Below are positions 38,595-47,815 of a stretch of 64,000 nt of DNA, piece after piece. Source of the stretch: Halocatena marina (GTDB lineage: Archaea; Halobacteriota; Halobacteria; Halobacteriales; Haloarculaceae); contig NZ_CP109785.1 of assembly GCF_025913575.1 (NCBI RefSeq), positions 124,001 through 188,000 of the forward strand, written 5' to 3'. The notes under the pieces were generated by a model, which had not been told where the DNA came from, did not search any database, and saw only the letters and a list, made by a program, of their open reading frames with translations. Numbering within the stretch: position 1 is the first letter of the stretch; every line of letters begins with the position of its first letter. The translations under genes and the position numbers were made by a program.

Positions 38595-38717
38595 ACATCC
38601 CGTTCTGTTCGGTCCAAATTGTAAGCACCGACTGCGCTCTCTGATCCAGTTTGTGCAGTGACCGTATGTCCATCGATCGCGTCACCTTCAATCTCACTCG
38701 GACACTACGTTGTTTTG

Positions 38718-40487
38718 ATGGATAGGGCGACAGTGCGCGAGCGGGTAAGTGACCTCCCCCGTGAGCCGGGCGTATACCAGTTTCTCGATACCGACGGCGT
38801 CGTTCTCTATGTGGGGAAAGCGGTGGCGCTACGCGATCGCGTCCGGTCGTACGCTGACCCGCGATCCGAACGCATCCGGCGGATGGTTGAGCGTGCTTCG
38901 GCCTTCGATTTCGCTGTAACGGACACTGAGACCCAAGCACTCCTCCTCGAAGCGAATCTCATCAAGCGTCATCAGCCGAAATACAACGTCCGGTTGAAAG
39001 ACGACAAATCCTACCCGCTCGTCCAGTTGACCGATCACGAGTATCCGCGGATCGAAATCACGCGCGATCCCGACGAGGCTGCGACTGTCTACGGCCCATA
39101 CACTGACAAATCAAGGGTCGAGACCGTCGTAAAGGCACTTCGGGAAAACTATGGTATCCGTGGCTGCTCAGACCACAAGTTCGCAAACCGCGATCGACCT
39201 TGTCTCGATTACGACATCGGTCTCTGTACTGCCCCTTGTACCGGGGAGGTCACCGATGAGAACTATCTCGATGACACGGCGTCTGTGAAACGATTTTTCG
39301 AGGGCGAGACGGGCGTTCTCTCCGATCCGCTCCAGCGCTCGATGGAAGCGGCGAGTCAGGCCCAGCAGTTCGAACGCGCAGCAAATCTCCGCGATCGACT
39401 GCAAGCGGTCGAAGCATTCCACGAGGGCGGTGGCGAAGCGGTCATTGCTCGCGACGAACGGACCGTCGACGTGCTCGGTGTCGCTATCGAGGGGACCGAC
39501 GTGACCGTCGCTCGACTCCGCAGTGAGAATGGCAAACTAATCGATCGGGACCGATACTCGCTTTCAGGACCCGAGCCGGACCATGAGGGTGCTGGTACAT
39601 CCGAATCGAGCGTCGCTGGCGTACTGAGCGCGTTCATTCCTCAGTACTACGCTGAACGTCGACTTCCAGACGCCCTCCTCCTCCCCGAACGACCATCAGA
39701 CGGAAACGTCATTGAGTGGTTGGACGCCGAGGGGGTTGCTGTAAGTGTTCCAGGAACTGGACGTGAGTCAACGCTTGTCGATCTCGCGCTGAAGAACGCC
39801 CGACGCGGGCGTGTTCGTGGAATCGAACGGTCAGACGAAGCGGCGATGCTCGCCGATGCGCTCGGTCTCCGTTCGATTCAGCGCATCGAAGGCTTTGATG
39901 TGAGTCACGCCCACGGGACAGCGGTCGTCGGGAGCAACGTCACGTTCGTAGAGGGCGCTCCGGATAAATCCGCCTACCGCCGAAAGAAGCTCACTGAACG
40001 CAACGACGACTACGCGAATATGCGGGAACTCATTCACTGGCGAGCCGACCGTGCGGTGTCCGGACAGGACGATCGTCCGGATCCCGACCTCCTGTTAATT
40101 GATGGGGGCGACGGACAGCTCGATGCCGCACTGGATTCACTCTCTGAAACCGACTGGGACATCCCCTGTATCGCGCTTGCCAAAGCTAACGAAGTGGTCA
40201 TCACAGCACAGCGAACGTTCGATTGGCCGAGTGATGCACCACACCTTCACCTCCTCCAACGCGTCCGTGACGAAGCACACCGCTTTGCCGTCCAGTACCA
40301 CCAAACGCTCCGTGATGAGGTAACCACTGTGCTCGATGATGTCCCAGGCGTCGGATCCAAGACGCGGACGAATCTGCTCCGGCGGTTTGGGTCGATTGAC
40401 AATATCCGTGCTGCCTCGATTACTGAACTCGAAAGCGTTCCTGGGGTTGGGAAGCAAACGGCGAAAACGATCGAACAGAGGCTGTAA
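38718..40487 (+). CDS. uvrC: excinuclease ABC subunit C
   Basis: A 589-residue endonuclease making both incisions in nucleotide excision repair with UvrA and UvrB. The ATG at 38718 ([20 protein letters not shown]) begins the GIY-YIG domain ([25 protein letters not shown]). Then follow the UvrBC segment ([19 protein letters not shown]), the RNase H-like nuclease domain ([38 protein letters not shown]) and two C-terminal HhH motifs ([35 protein letters not shown]). uvrB lies 8 kb downstream on the other strand. The last ~120 bp of this gene recur as decayed copies at 41945 and 44401. Confidence 0.97.
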   Translation: MDRATVRERVSDLPREPGVYQFLDTDGVVLYVGKAVALRDRVRSYADPRSERIRRMVERASAFDFAVTDTETQALLLEANLIKRHQPKYNVRLKDDKSYPLVQLTDHEYPRIEITRDPDEAATVYGPYTDKSRVETVVKALRENYGIRGCSDHKFANRDRPCLDYDIGLCTAPCTGEVTDENYLDDTASVKRFFEGETGVLSDPLQRSMEAASQAQQFERAANLRDRLQAVEAFHEGGGEAVIARDERTVDVLGVAIEGTDVTVARLRSENGKLIDRDRYSLSGPEPDHEGAGTSESSVAGVLSAFIPQYYAERRLPDALLLPERPSDGNVIEWLDAEGVAVSVPGTGRESTLVDLALKNARRGRVRGIERSDEAAMLADALGLRSIQRIEGFDVSHAHGTAVVGSNVTFVEGAPDKSAYRRKKLTERNDDYANMRELIHWRADRAVSGQDDRPDPDLLLIDGGDGQLDAALDSLSETDWDIPCIALAKANEVVITAQRTFDWPSDAPHLHLLQRVRDEAHRFAVQYHQTLRDEVTTVLDDVPGVGSKTRTNLLRRFGSIDNIRAASITELESVPGVGKQTAKTIEQRL

Positions 40488-40505
40488 TTAACCCGCACGG
40501 ACACA

Positions 40506-40601
40506 AAACCTATTACCCACTTATCTGAATACCGATATGCTTCCAAGAAGCCGCAGTCATCTTATAGTCTGTGGTAAATATCTTGGTAGTAACATGATAC
40601 T
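40506..40601 (+). promoter_or_regulatory. conserved leader/promoter of PPC gene 1
   Basis: The block CACAAAACCTATTA...ACTTATC...ACCGATATGCTTCC and the following ~70 nt recur before all three PPC genes (also at ~42081 and ~44512). A TATA-like ACTTATC is shared. The distance to the ATG implies a leader of roughly 50-65 nt, unlike most genes in the window. Confidence 0.55.
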
Positions 40602-41858
40602 ATGATAGGAAAACGAATGACTGTCGGGCTGTTGGCCGCCCTCCTCGTTGTGTCTGCTGTCGGAGCTGGTGGATTTCCCGCCAGCGTGCTGGCTGCCGGT
40701 AGCTCGGACGACAACGACAGCCGGGTAACCGCGACCGCAATCGCTGTCAATGAGACGACCAACAGTACGTTAGACTCAGAGAATGATTCGGACTGGTATG
40801 CCGTCGATCTCGATGAAGGGCAGGGCTTCACCGCCGAGGTCGTGCACACGAACCGTGAGGATCCCTCCACAGCGGTGTCCTTCGACGTGTACGATCCGAG
40901 TGACAATCGAATCGGTGAAGCACCGTTCGACAGACCGATCAACGCGTACCGAACGAGTCCTGCAAGCAACATCGCGTACGGTGCAGATGTCGTCGAACAG
41001 GACGGAACACATTATATCCGTGTCGAAGGTGATGAGGGAGCGGACTATTCCCTCACCGTCGAGACGGACGAACTCGATCAGTACGATCCGAACGAGCAAC
41101 CGGAATCGGCCACCCACATCGAATCGGGTGAGACCGTTGCCGGAACGCTGACTGGATACGATCGGGATCTCTATGCGCTCGATCTCGAACAAGGCGAGAC
41201 GGTCAATGTTACGGGTAACACTTCGGCATATCTGTCACTCTGGGTCGCCAACTCTAGTGTCCCCAGTCCGATGCCCGAGGATTACTACTTCTCGGACAAT
41301 TACACCGTAGCGTACACTGATTACATGCACGGACCGCTCTCGTTCACCGCACACCAGACTGGAACGTACTACTTCAAAGTCGTCACCAACGCGGAGGAGT
41401 CTACGCTCGGTACGTTCTTCGAGAGCAGTCCCTACGAAATGAGTGTCGACGTAGCTGGACAGAACAATTCCTCCCCACCGACGGACGATCCCGACGATGA
41501 GGAGCGAAACGAAACACCAAACGGTACTGACGACTCGAACGAGAACAAGAACGAAAACGACTCGACCGAACCGTCATCCGGTGTCGACGATCCTGAACGG
41601 ACCGAAGAGAGTGACAGGACGGAATCGGATGAATCGAATCAGTCAGACGAAACAGATGAGGATTCCTCAGACAACACGGACGACACAGACGACAGTACGT
41701 CGGATGAGTCAGACGAAACAGATAAGGATTCCTCAGATAGCACAGACGACACAGAAGACGAGACATCGGATGAGTCGGATCAGTCGGATGATGCAGACGA
41801 GACGTCGGATCAGTCAGACGAAACAGATGAGGACTCCTCCGATCTCTCCGACTGCTAG
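40602..41858 (+). CDS. secreted PPC-domain protein 1 with acidic tail and terminal Cys
   Basis: 418 residues. A Sec signal peptide (MIGKRMTVGLLAALLVVSAV, cleavage likely after VLAA near residue 32) precedes two beta-sandwich units resembling bacterial pre-peptidase C-terminal (PPC) domains: unit A1 (~35-155: DSDWYAVDLDEGQGFTAEV, SFDVYDPSDN, GTHYIRVEGDEGADYSLTVE) and unit A2 (~160-290: DRDLYALDLEQGETVNVTG, GTYYFKVVTNAEES). Residues ~295-418 are a disordered Asp/Ser/Thr/Glu tail (repeats of SDETDEDSSD) ending LSDC; this is the only Cys. N-x-S/T sequons are frequent. There is no C-terminal membrane helix or PGF-CTERM. Probably cell-surface or secreted; PPC-type domains usually accompany secreted proteases, but no peptidase domain is here. 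Confidence 0.82.
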   Translation: MIGKRMTVGLLAALLVVSAVGAGGFPASVLAAGSSDDNDSRVTATAIAVNETTNSTLDSENDSDWYAVDLDEGQGFTAEVVHTNREDPSTAVSFDVYDPSDNRIGEAPFDRPINAYRTSPASNIAYGADVVEQDGTHYIRVEGDEGADYSLTVETDELDQYDPNEQPESATHIESGETVAGTLTGYDRDLYALDLEQGETVNVTGNTSAYLSLWVANSSVPSPMPEDYYFSDNYTVAYTDYMHGPLSFTAHQTGTYYFKVVTNAEESTLGTFFESSPYEMSVDVAGQNNSSPPTDDPDDEERNETPNGTDDSNENKNENDSTEPSSGVDDPERTEESDRTESDESNQSDETDEDSSDNTDDTDDSTSDESDETDKDSSDSTDDTEDETSDESDQSDDADETSDQSDETDEDSSDLSDC

Positions 41859-41944
41859 GTGATGGAAAAGCAAATCCACACCTCAGCAATCGGCTATTTA
41901 TTTTCTTCTGGACAGGCCTGACAACGTTTCAGGCAACTCAAAAC

Positions 41945-42066
41945 ATGGACAAACCTGCCTCGACGGTTCGGATCGATCGACAATCTCCGTGTTGCCTCGA
42001 TTACCGAACCCGAAAGCGTTCCTGGGTCTGGAAGCAAACGACGAAAACGATCGCACAACGGCTGTA
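41945..42066 (+). pseudogene. decayed duplicate of the uvrC 3' end
   Basis: About 120 bp aligning with 40363-40486 of uvrC. The translation keeps [13 protein letters not shown] and ESVPG in frame, then a one-base deletion (CCTGGGTCTGG against CCTGGGGTTGG) shifts the frame, and the uvrC stop becomes out of frame. It is followed by the same promoter block that follows real uvrC, showing a tandem duplication. Confidence 0.85.
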
Positions 42067-42181
42067 ATCTACCTCCGCGGCCACAAAACCTATTAATCAC
42101 TTATCGAAATACCGATATGCTTCCGAGAGGCCGCAGTCATCTCATTGTCTGCAGGAGGTCTCTCGATTGAAGCACGATACT

Positions 42182-44224
42182 ATGATCGGAAAACGAATTT
42201 CAGTCGGGCTGTTGGCCGCCCTCCTCGTTGTGTCTGCTATTGGAGCCGGATTACCCTCCAGTGTGTTGGCCGTCAGTAGCTCGGACGACAACGACAGCCG
42301 GGCAACCGCCACGGCCATCGATGTCGGAACTGCTGCGAATGGAACAATCGAACAGAGTGACGTAGATTGGCACGCCGTCGAGGTTGAGTCTGGGAAGAGT
42401 ATCTTCGCTACGCTTACCATCACGACGGAGAACGCTGAAAACCTCAGATTCGATCTCTTCAATTCGGATGGTGAGAAGATCGGCGAGTATCCAAACGACA
42501 TGCTGGGGCCCGCTTACTCTACCAAGCGATTGGTTGCTGGCGACTCTGCCTTTGGCGGTGATGTCGCCGAGCAGTCTGGGACCTACTATGTCCGGGTACA
42601 AGCCGCCGGAGAGACGGTTGGCGAACCGACCGACTACGAGCTGACCGTCGAGACGGACGAGCTCGATGGGAACGACCCGAACGAGCAACCCAACACGGCC
42701 ACTCAGATCGAAGCGGACGAGACGATCGCTGGTGTCCTGAGCGGCTCCGATCGGGATACGTACGCGGTTGACCTCGAAAAAGGGGAGACGATCACCGTCT
42801 CTGCTGATTACGAGGACAGTGATTTCTTGCCGTATACGTATCTCGTCGGGCCGAACGCGAGCGACGCGACACTCGATCCATACCATGATCGGGAGTACTC
42901 CGTTGCACGCGAGCAGGCCGGTGGGGAACACAAGTTCACCTACACAGCGACGACGACCGGGACGCACTTCCTCCGCGTTAATCCGTACGGAGATAGTTCG
43001 ACGATCGGATCATTCAACGAGAAGGCGTCGTATGAGATCTCCGTTGACGTCTCCGGCGAGGACGACGATTCGGCCTCCGACGGCGACAACAGCCGCACGA
43101 ACGCGACTGAGATCGCCATCGGTGAGACGACCAACAGTGCGTTAGACTCGGAGAATGATTCGGACTGGTATGCCGTTGATCTCGATGAAGGGCAGGGCTT
43201 CACCGCCGAGGTCGTGCACACGAACCGTGAGGATCCCTCCACAGAGGTGTCCTTCGACGTGTACGATCCGAGTGACAATCGAATCGGTGAAGCACCGTTC
43301 GACAGACCGATCAACGCGTACCGAACGAGTCCTGCAAGCAACATCGCGTACGGTGCAGATGTCGTCGAACAGGACGGAACACATTATATCCGTGTCGAAG
43401 GTGATGAGGGAGCGGACTATTCCCTCACCGTCGAGACGGACGAACTCGATCAGTACGATCCGAACGAGCAACCGGAATCGGCCACCCACATCGAATCGGG
43501 TGAGACCGTTGCCGGAACGCTGACCGGATACGACCGAGACCTCTACGCGCTTGATCTCGAACAAGGTCAGACTGTCAACGTCACTGGCTCAGGAGGTCAG
43601 TCGCTCTGGGTCGCCAACTCTAGTGTCCCCAGTCCGATGCCCGAGGATTACTACTTCTCGGACAGTTACGCTGTAGCGAATGACGATGTCATGGATGGAA
43701 CGCTCTCGTTTACTGCAAATCAGACCGGAATGTACTACCTCAAGGTCGTAACCCCTGTGGAAATGTCCACGGCTGGTTCGTTCTTCGAGAGCAGTCCCTA
43801 CGAAATGAGTGTCGACGTAGCTGGACAGAACAATTCCTCCCCACCGACGGACGATCCCGACGATGAGGAGCGAAACGAAACACCAAACGATACTGACGAC
43901 TCGAACGAGAACAAGAACGAAAACGAGTTGAACAAACCATCATCCGGCGCCGATGATCCAGAGCGGATCGAAGAGAGCAATGGAATGGTCTCGGATGAAT
44001 CGAATCAGTCAGACGAAACAGATGAGGATTCCTCAGACAACACGGACGACACAGACGACAGTACGTCGGATGAGTCAGACGAAACAGATGAGGACTCCAC
44101 AGATAGTACAGACGACACAGAAGACGATACATCGGATGAGTCGGATCAGTCGGATGATGCAGACGAGACGTCGGATCAGTCAGACGAAACAGATGAGGAC
44201 TCCTCCGATCTCTCCGACTGCTAG
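42182..44224 (+). CDS. secreted PPC-domain protein 2 (chimera of proteins 3 and 1)
   Basis: 680 residues from the ATG at 42182, chosen because MIGKRISVGLLAALLVVSAI matches the signal peptides of its neighbours. After the signal come two B-type units (~35-290: DVDWHAVEVESGKSIFATLT, DRDTYAVDLEKGETITVSAD, GTHFLRVNPYGDSSTIGSFN) as in protein 3, then two A-type units (~300-555) nearly identical in DNA to protein 1 (compare 43152-43523 with 40780-41150), then the Asp/Ser/Thr tail ending LSDC. The terminal Cys is again the only one. It looks like a fusion of a protein-3-like 5' part with a protein-1-like 3' part, or the intact ancestor from which both shortened. Confidence 0.82.
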   Translation: MIGKRISVGLLAALLVVSAIGAGLPSSVLAVSSSDDNDSRATATAIDVGTAANGTIEQSDVDWHAVEVESGKSIFATLTITTENAENLRFDLFNSDGEKIGEYPNDMLGPAYSTKRLVAGDSAFGGDVAEQSGTYYVRVQAAGETVGEPTDYELTVETDELDGNDPNEQPNTATQIEADETIAGVLSGSDRDTYAVDLEKGETITVSADYEDSDFLPYTYLVGPNASDATLDPYHDREYSVAREQAGGEHKFTYTATTTGTHFLRVNPYGDSSTIGSFNEKASYEISVDVSGEDDDSASDGDNSRTNATEIAIGETTNSALDSENDSDWYAVDLDEGQGFTAEVVHTNREDPSTEVSFDVYDPSDNRIGEAPFDRPINAYRTSPASNIAYGADVVEQDGTHYIRVEGDEGADYSLTVETDELDQYDPNEQPESATHIESGETVAGTLTGYDRDLYALDLEQGQTVNVTGSGGQSLWVANSSVPSPMPEDYYFSDSYAVANDDVMDGTLSFTANQTGMYYLKVVTPVEMSTAGSFFESSPYEMSVDVAGQNNSSPPTDDPDDEERNETPNDTDDSNENKNENELNKPSSGADDPERIEESNGMVSDESNQSDETDEDSSDNTDDTDDSTSDESDETDEDSTDSTDDTEDDTSDESDQSDDADETSDQSDETDEDSSDLSDC

Positions 44225-44609
44225 GTGATGGATAAGTAAATCCACACCTCAGAAATCGATCATTTATTTTCTTTCGGATGGGTTCGATGATGCTTCGGCC
44301 CTCCGTCTGTCATAGCCCGCACCCGTTGTCGGAGTGACGCACTGCGGCAGACTGGGCTGTGACGGAGCGGTTTCACGCAGTACTCAACGCTGTAATCTGT
44401 TCGGATAGTTGGACCGTCGAAAACATCCGTATTGCCTCGATTGTCTAATTCGGATATATTCTATATCATGGTTTGTAAAATAATCGTATAGAAACTAAAC
44501 TAATCTACACGGCCACAAAACCTATTACCAACTTATCGAGATATCGATATGCTTCAAAGAGGCTGCCTACCTACGATTAGCGGCAGATCTCTCGATTGAG
44601 CACGATACT
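44225..44609. other. spacer between PPC genes 2 and 3
   Basis: About 385 bp. It starts with a 3' flank also found after genes 1 and 3 (CTAGGTGATGGA...), continues with ~120 bp also found after gene 3 (GACGCTTCGGCCCTCC-like block), then a weak uvrC-tail trace at 44401-44442, and ends with the shared promoter block before gene 3. Confidence 0.7.
44401..44442 (+). pseudogene. faint second relic of the uvrC 3' end
   Basis: About 42 bp (ending CATCCGTATTGCCTCGATT) still align with uvrC around 40382-40422; beyond that the similarity is lost until the promoter block. It is more decayed than the copy at 41945. Confidence 0.55.
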
Positions 44610-45755
44610 ATGATAGGAAAACGAATGACTGTCGGGCTGTTGGCCGCCCTCCTCGTTGTGTCTGCTGTCGGAGCTGGTGGATTTCCCGCCAGCGTGCTGG
44701 CTGCCGGTAGCTCGGACGACAACGACAGCCGGGCAACCGCGACCGCAATCGATGTCGGACAGACTGAAACTGGGACAATCGAACAGGGAGATGTCGATTG
44801 GCACGCCGTTGAGGTTGAATCTGGGAAGAGTATCTTCGCCAATCTCACCCTCACGACGGAGAATGAGGAAGACCTCGAATTCGAACTCTACAATCCGGAC
44901 GGTGAGCGGATCGGCGAAGGTCCTGCTGACCTGATGGTCCCTGGCTATCATACCATGCGAATGGTCACGGGTGGGACTGCGATGGGTGGTGACGTCGCCG
45001 AGCAGTCCGGGACCTACTACGTCCGGATACAACCCGCCGGTAATAATTTCAATGAATCAACCGATTATGAGTTGACCGTCGAGACGACGGAGCTTGATGA
45101 GAACGACCCGAACGAGCAACCCAACACGGCCACTCAGATCGAGGCGGACGAGACGATCGCCGGCGTGCTGAGCGGCTCCGATCGGGATACGTACGCGATC
45201 GATCTCGAAAAAGGGGAGACGATCACCGTCTCTGCTGAGTACGACGGGAGCTTCACGCCGTCGACGTCCCTCGTCGGGCCGAACGCGAGCGACGTGGAGC
45301 TTGATCCATACTACGATACAGAATACTCCCTCGCACACGAACCAATCGGGAGAGACCACGAGCTTACCTACACGGCGATGACGACCGGGACGCACTTCCT
45401 CCGCGTCAATCCGAACATCGAAAGCTCGACCATCGTAACGTTCGACGAGAAGGCGTCGTACGAAATGAGTGTCAACGTGTCGGGTCAGAGCTCCGATCAG
45501 CCAACGGATGATGAGGACTCCGATAATTCAGAATCCGGTGACGATAACGAGGAGACGAACGAAACACCAAACGAAACGGATGCGGATACCGATACTGACG
45601 ACTCGAACGAAGAGAGTGACAACACGTCGAATGAGTCGGATCAGTCGGATGACACAGAAGACAATACGTCGGGTGAGTCGGAGCAGAGCGACGATACGTC
45701 GAATCAGTCAGACGATGCAGAGGATGACACCTCTTCCGATTCCTCTGACTGCTAG
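44610..45755 (+). CDS. secreted PPC-domain protein 3 with acidic tail and terminal Cys
   Basis: 381 residues. The signal peptide and following ~45 codons are almost base-for-base identical to gene 1 (one difference seen over ~140 bp), while the rest matches the first half of gene 2: B-type units DVDWHAVEVESGKSIFANLT and DRDTYAIDLEKGETITVSAE. The tail (~295-381) is Asp/Ser/Thr/Glu/Asn-rich and ends SDSSDC, again with the protein's only Cys. The mosaic pattern implies gene conversion within the cluster. No enzymatic domain seen. Confidence 0.82.
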   Translation: MIGKRMTVGLLAALLVVSAVGAGGFPASVLAAGSSDDNDSRATATAIDVGQTETGTIEQGDVDWHAVEVESGKSIFANLTLTTENEEDLEFELYNPDGERIGEGPADLMVPGYHTMRMVTGGTAMGGDVAEQSGTYYVRIQPAGNNFNESTDYELTVETTELDENDPNEQPNTATQIEADETIAGVLSGSDRDTYAIDLEKGETITVSAEYDGSFTPSTSLVGPNASDVELDPYYDTEYSLAHEPIGRDHELTYTAMTTGTHFLRVNPNIESSTIVTFDEKASYEMSVNVSGQSSDQPTDDEDSDNSESGDDNEETNETPNETDADTDTDDSNEESDNTSNESDQSDDTEDNTSGESEQSDDTSNQSDDAEDDTSSDSSDC

Positions 45756-45946
45756 GTGATGGATAAGTAACGATCTCCATCTCAGCAGTTACTTATTCAT
45801 CTCGTTCGGACAGGTTCGACGACGCTTCGGCCCTCCACCCACACAGCCCGCACCGTTGCCAGAATGAGGCACTGTGGCAGTTGGTTGTGACAGAAGTTTC
45901 ACCCTACATCTGTATATTTGTGCTATTCACACTGGCTACTTGCATA

Positions 45947-47626
45947 TTAAAAATCTCGTCTTCGAACCGGCACCGAGAGCGTTGCAGGGGTTTCTTCCGA
46001 ATGGTAGACAAGAGCCCCGAGCGATGTCCGAGAGGCGAAAAAGGCGTCGTCTGTCGTGGCAAGCGTGAGTCGAAGGGCGTCATCGGAGTCGAATTGGTGC
46101 TGGGTGACGACTAATTCGATATGCTTTTGCTCCGATTGTAGTTCCAAGCCACGCCTATTTTTTCGCTCCATCAATTCTTCGGCAGTGTCGTCTTCAGTTT
46201 CAACGCTGAATGGTGTCACTTGGTTGTAGAGCTGTGTCTCATTCTCACTGTGAATACGAGAGAGCATTGCGAACAGCCGTGTTTCCCGACCGAGCGGAGC
46301 GATAGTAACATCGAGGACGGGGGGTCCGAGAAGTTCGAATGGTTCGTCCACCGGAAAGTCGAACGAGACCGCCGTCACTCCGCCTTCGAGAATCGGGACG
46401 AACTGATTCATCGAGGTCGAGACAACGGTGTTGACAAGTAGTGAATGTGTTCCCAGCGCGGCAGATTCGAGTGAGAACGTCAATCCGTCCTCGGCAGCAG
46501 GGAACCGATTGATTGCTTCCCACGAGTCTGACTGCTGGTGGTAGTAGGTGATTGGTGGGAGGTTCATCGGTGATGTCCCGTCTGTGAGGTGTGTGTCCAT
46601 CCACGCACGAGCGATGTCGTCGATGTACGCTGCTGTCCCTCCCGATGTACTGGAGACGCCGAGCGTGTGTCCACCGTCGTGCAAGAGCAGGCGCGTTTCG
46701 ACGGCTTGGTTACGGAGCTTTCGGTAGTTCCGAATCGCTTCCTGCGGGGTGAACAGCGTATCTGACCATCCTGCGATGAACAGCGTGGGGATGTCTATCT
46801 GATCTAACTTCTCAATCGGCGAGCGGGCGTTCAAGTACTCCCACGCATCCTCGGTTAGTTCGTTTTCTACCATCGTGTCCCGGTATATCTCGTGGAGTTG
46901 CGGCTCGACGCCGTGTTCGATATTCTCGAACGACAGAACCATGTCCTCCAATGAAATACCGCGCGAATCTGCGATACCAGTGACGTACAACAGTGTTGCC
47001 CACCCCTTCTTGATTACACCGTCGGGAGCGAACGAGTACGAGAGATCGTGCCACGCTAACCGCGGAACTATCGCATCGAGACGATCGTCTGCTGCTGCGA
47101 CAGTTAGTTGAAGTCCACCCGCATACGAGATACCATCCATTCCAACTCGTGGATTCACTCGCCCGTCGATCGGTTCATCGACCTCGACAGTCGAACGTCG
47201 ACCGAGCCACGAAATGAGTGCCGAGGCGTCCCGTACCTCATTTGGTCCGTTGAGTCCGACCGTGCCGTCTGACTCCCCGAATCCTCGGGAATCGTAGACA
47301 AGGACGACGTATCCATTTTGTGCGTAGTACTCGGCCATTCTGACCTGCGCTGTACCCATTCGGTCACTGCCCCACGTGTGGGTCATGAGCACTGCAGGAT
47401 ACGATCGGTCGGTGGCAGTTGTCGCTGCACCCGCTGGCTCGTATACGCTCCCGACGATCGTTGTCCCGTCGAATGATTCGATCTCGACACGCTCGATGTG
47501 CGTATCACGAGTCGTCGCATCAGTGGTCCCAACACTGGCACCGACGATACCAGCGAGTGAACCAGCTGCGACCCGCTGTAAGAAAGCACGGCGTGTCGGA
47601 TTCTCCGACCACCGTTTGCGCGCCAT
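45947..47626 (-). CDS. Tat-exported S15/CocE-type alpha/beta hydrolase
   Basis: A 559-residue protein with a Tat signal (TRRAFLQRVAAGSLAGIVGA, no lipobox). The hydrolase domain has VLMTHTWGSDRMG, VLVYDSRGFGESDG, the nucleophile elbow GMDGISYAGG, acid in FIAGWSDTLF and His in HDGGHTLG. The C-terminal ~170 residues are a jelly-roll typical of X-Pro dipeptidyl peptidase (S15) and CocE esterases (LLGPPVLDVTI). It would act outside the membrane on peptides or esters; substrate unknown. It converges with the PPC cluster. Confidence 0.87.
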   Translation of the reverse strand: MARKRWSENPTRRAFLQRVAAGSLAGIVGASVGTTDATTRDTHIERVEIESFDGTTIVGSVYEPAGAATTATDRSYPAVLMTHTWGSDRMGTAQVRMAEYYAQNGYVVLVYDSRGFGESDGTVGLNGPNEVRDASALISWLGRRSTVEVDEPIDGRVNPRVGMDGISYAGGLQLTVAAADDRLDAIVPRLAWHDLSYSFAPDGVIKKGWATLLYVTGIADSRGISLEDMVLSFENIEHGVEPQLHEIYRDTMVENELTEDAWEYLNARSPIEKLDQIDIPTLFIAGWSDTLFTPQEAIRNYRKLRNQAVETRLLLHDGGHTLGVSSTSGGTAAYIDDIARAWMDTHLTDGTSPMNLPPITYYHQQSDSWEAINRFPAAEDGLTFSLESAALGTHSLLVNTVVSTSMNQFVPILEGGVTAVSFDFPVDEPFELLGPPVLDVTIAPLGRETRLFAMLSRIHSENETQLYNQVTPFSVETEDDTAEELMERKNRRGLELQSEQKHIELVVTQHQFDSDDALRLTLATTDDAFFASRTSLGALVYHSEETPATLSVPVRRRDF

Positions 47627-47815
47627 AGTTCGTGTTGGACTGTGACAGTATTATGTCGTTGCAATGTGTGATCTTCTATTCGATCTAAAAACTATGTGAT
47701 GCTCTCGTTACATCATCTCGAAGGACTGTGTTCGTACTGTGAATTTTATTTTTTGAGGGGTGGATTCAATTTGTATGCACGAAATGCTTAACTCTTGTTC
47801 GTCAAATAGTAAGAT

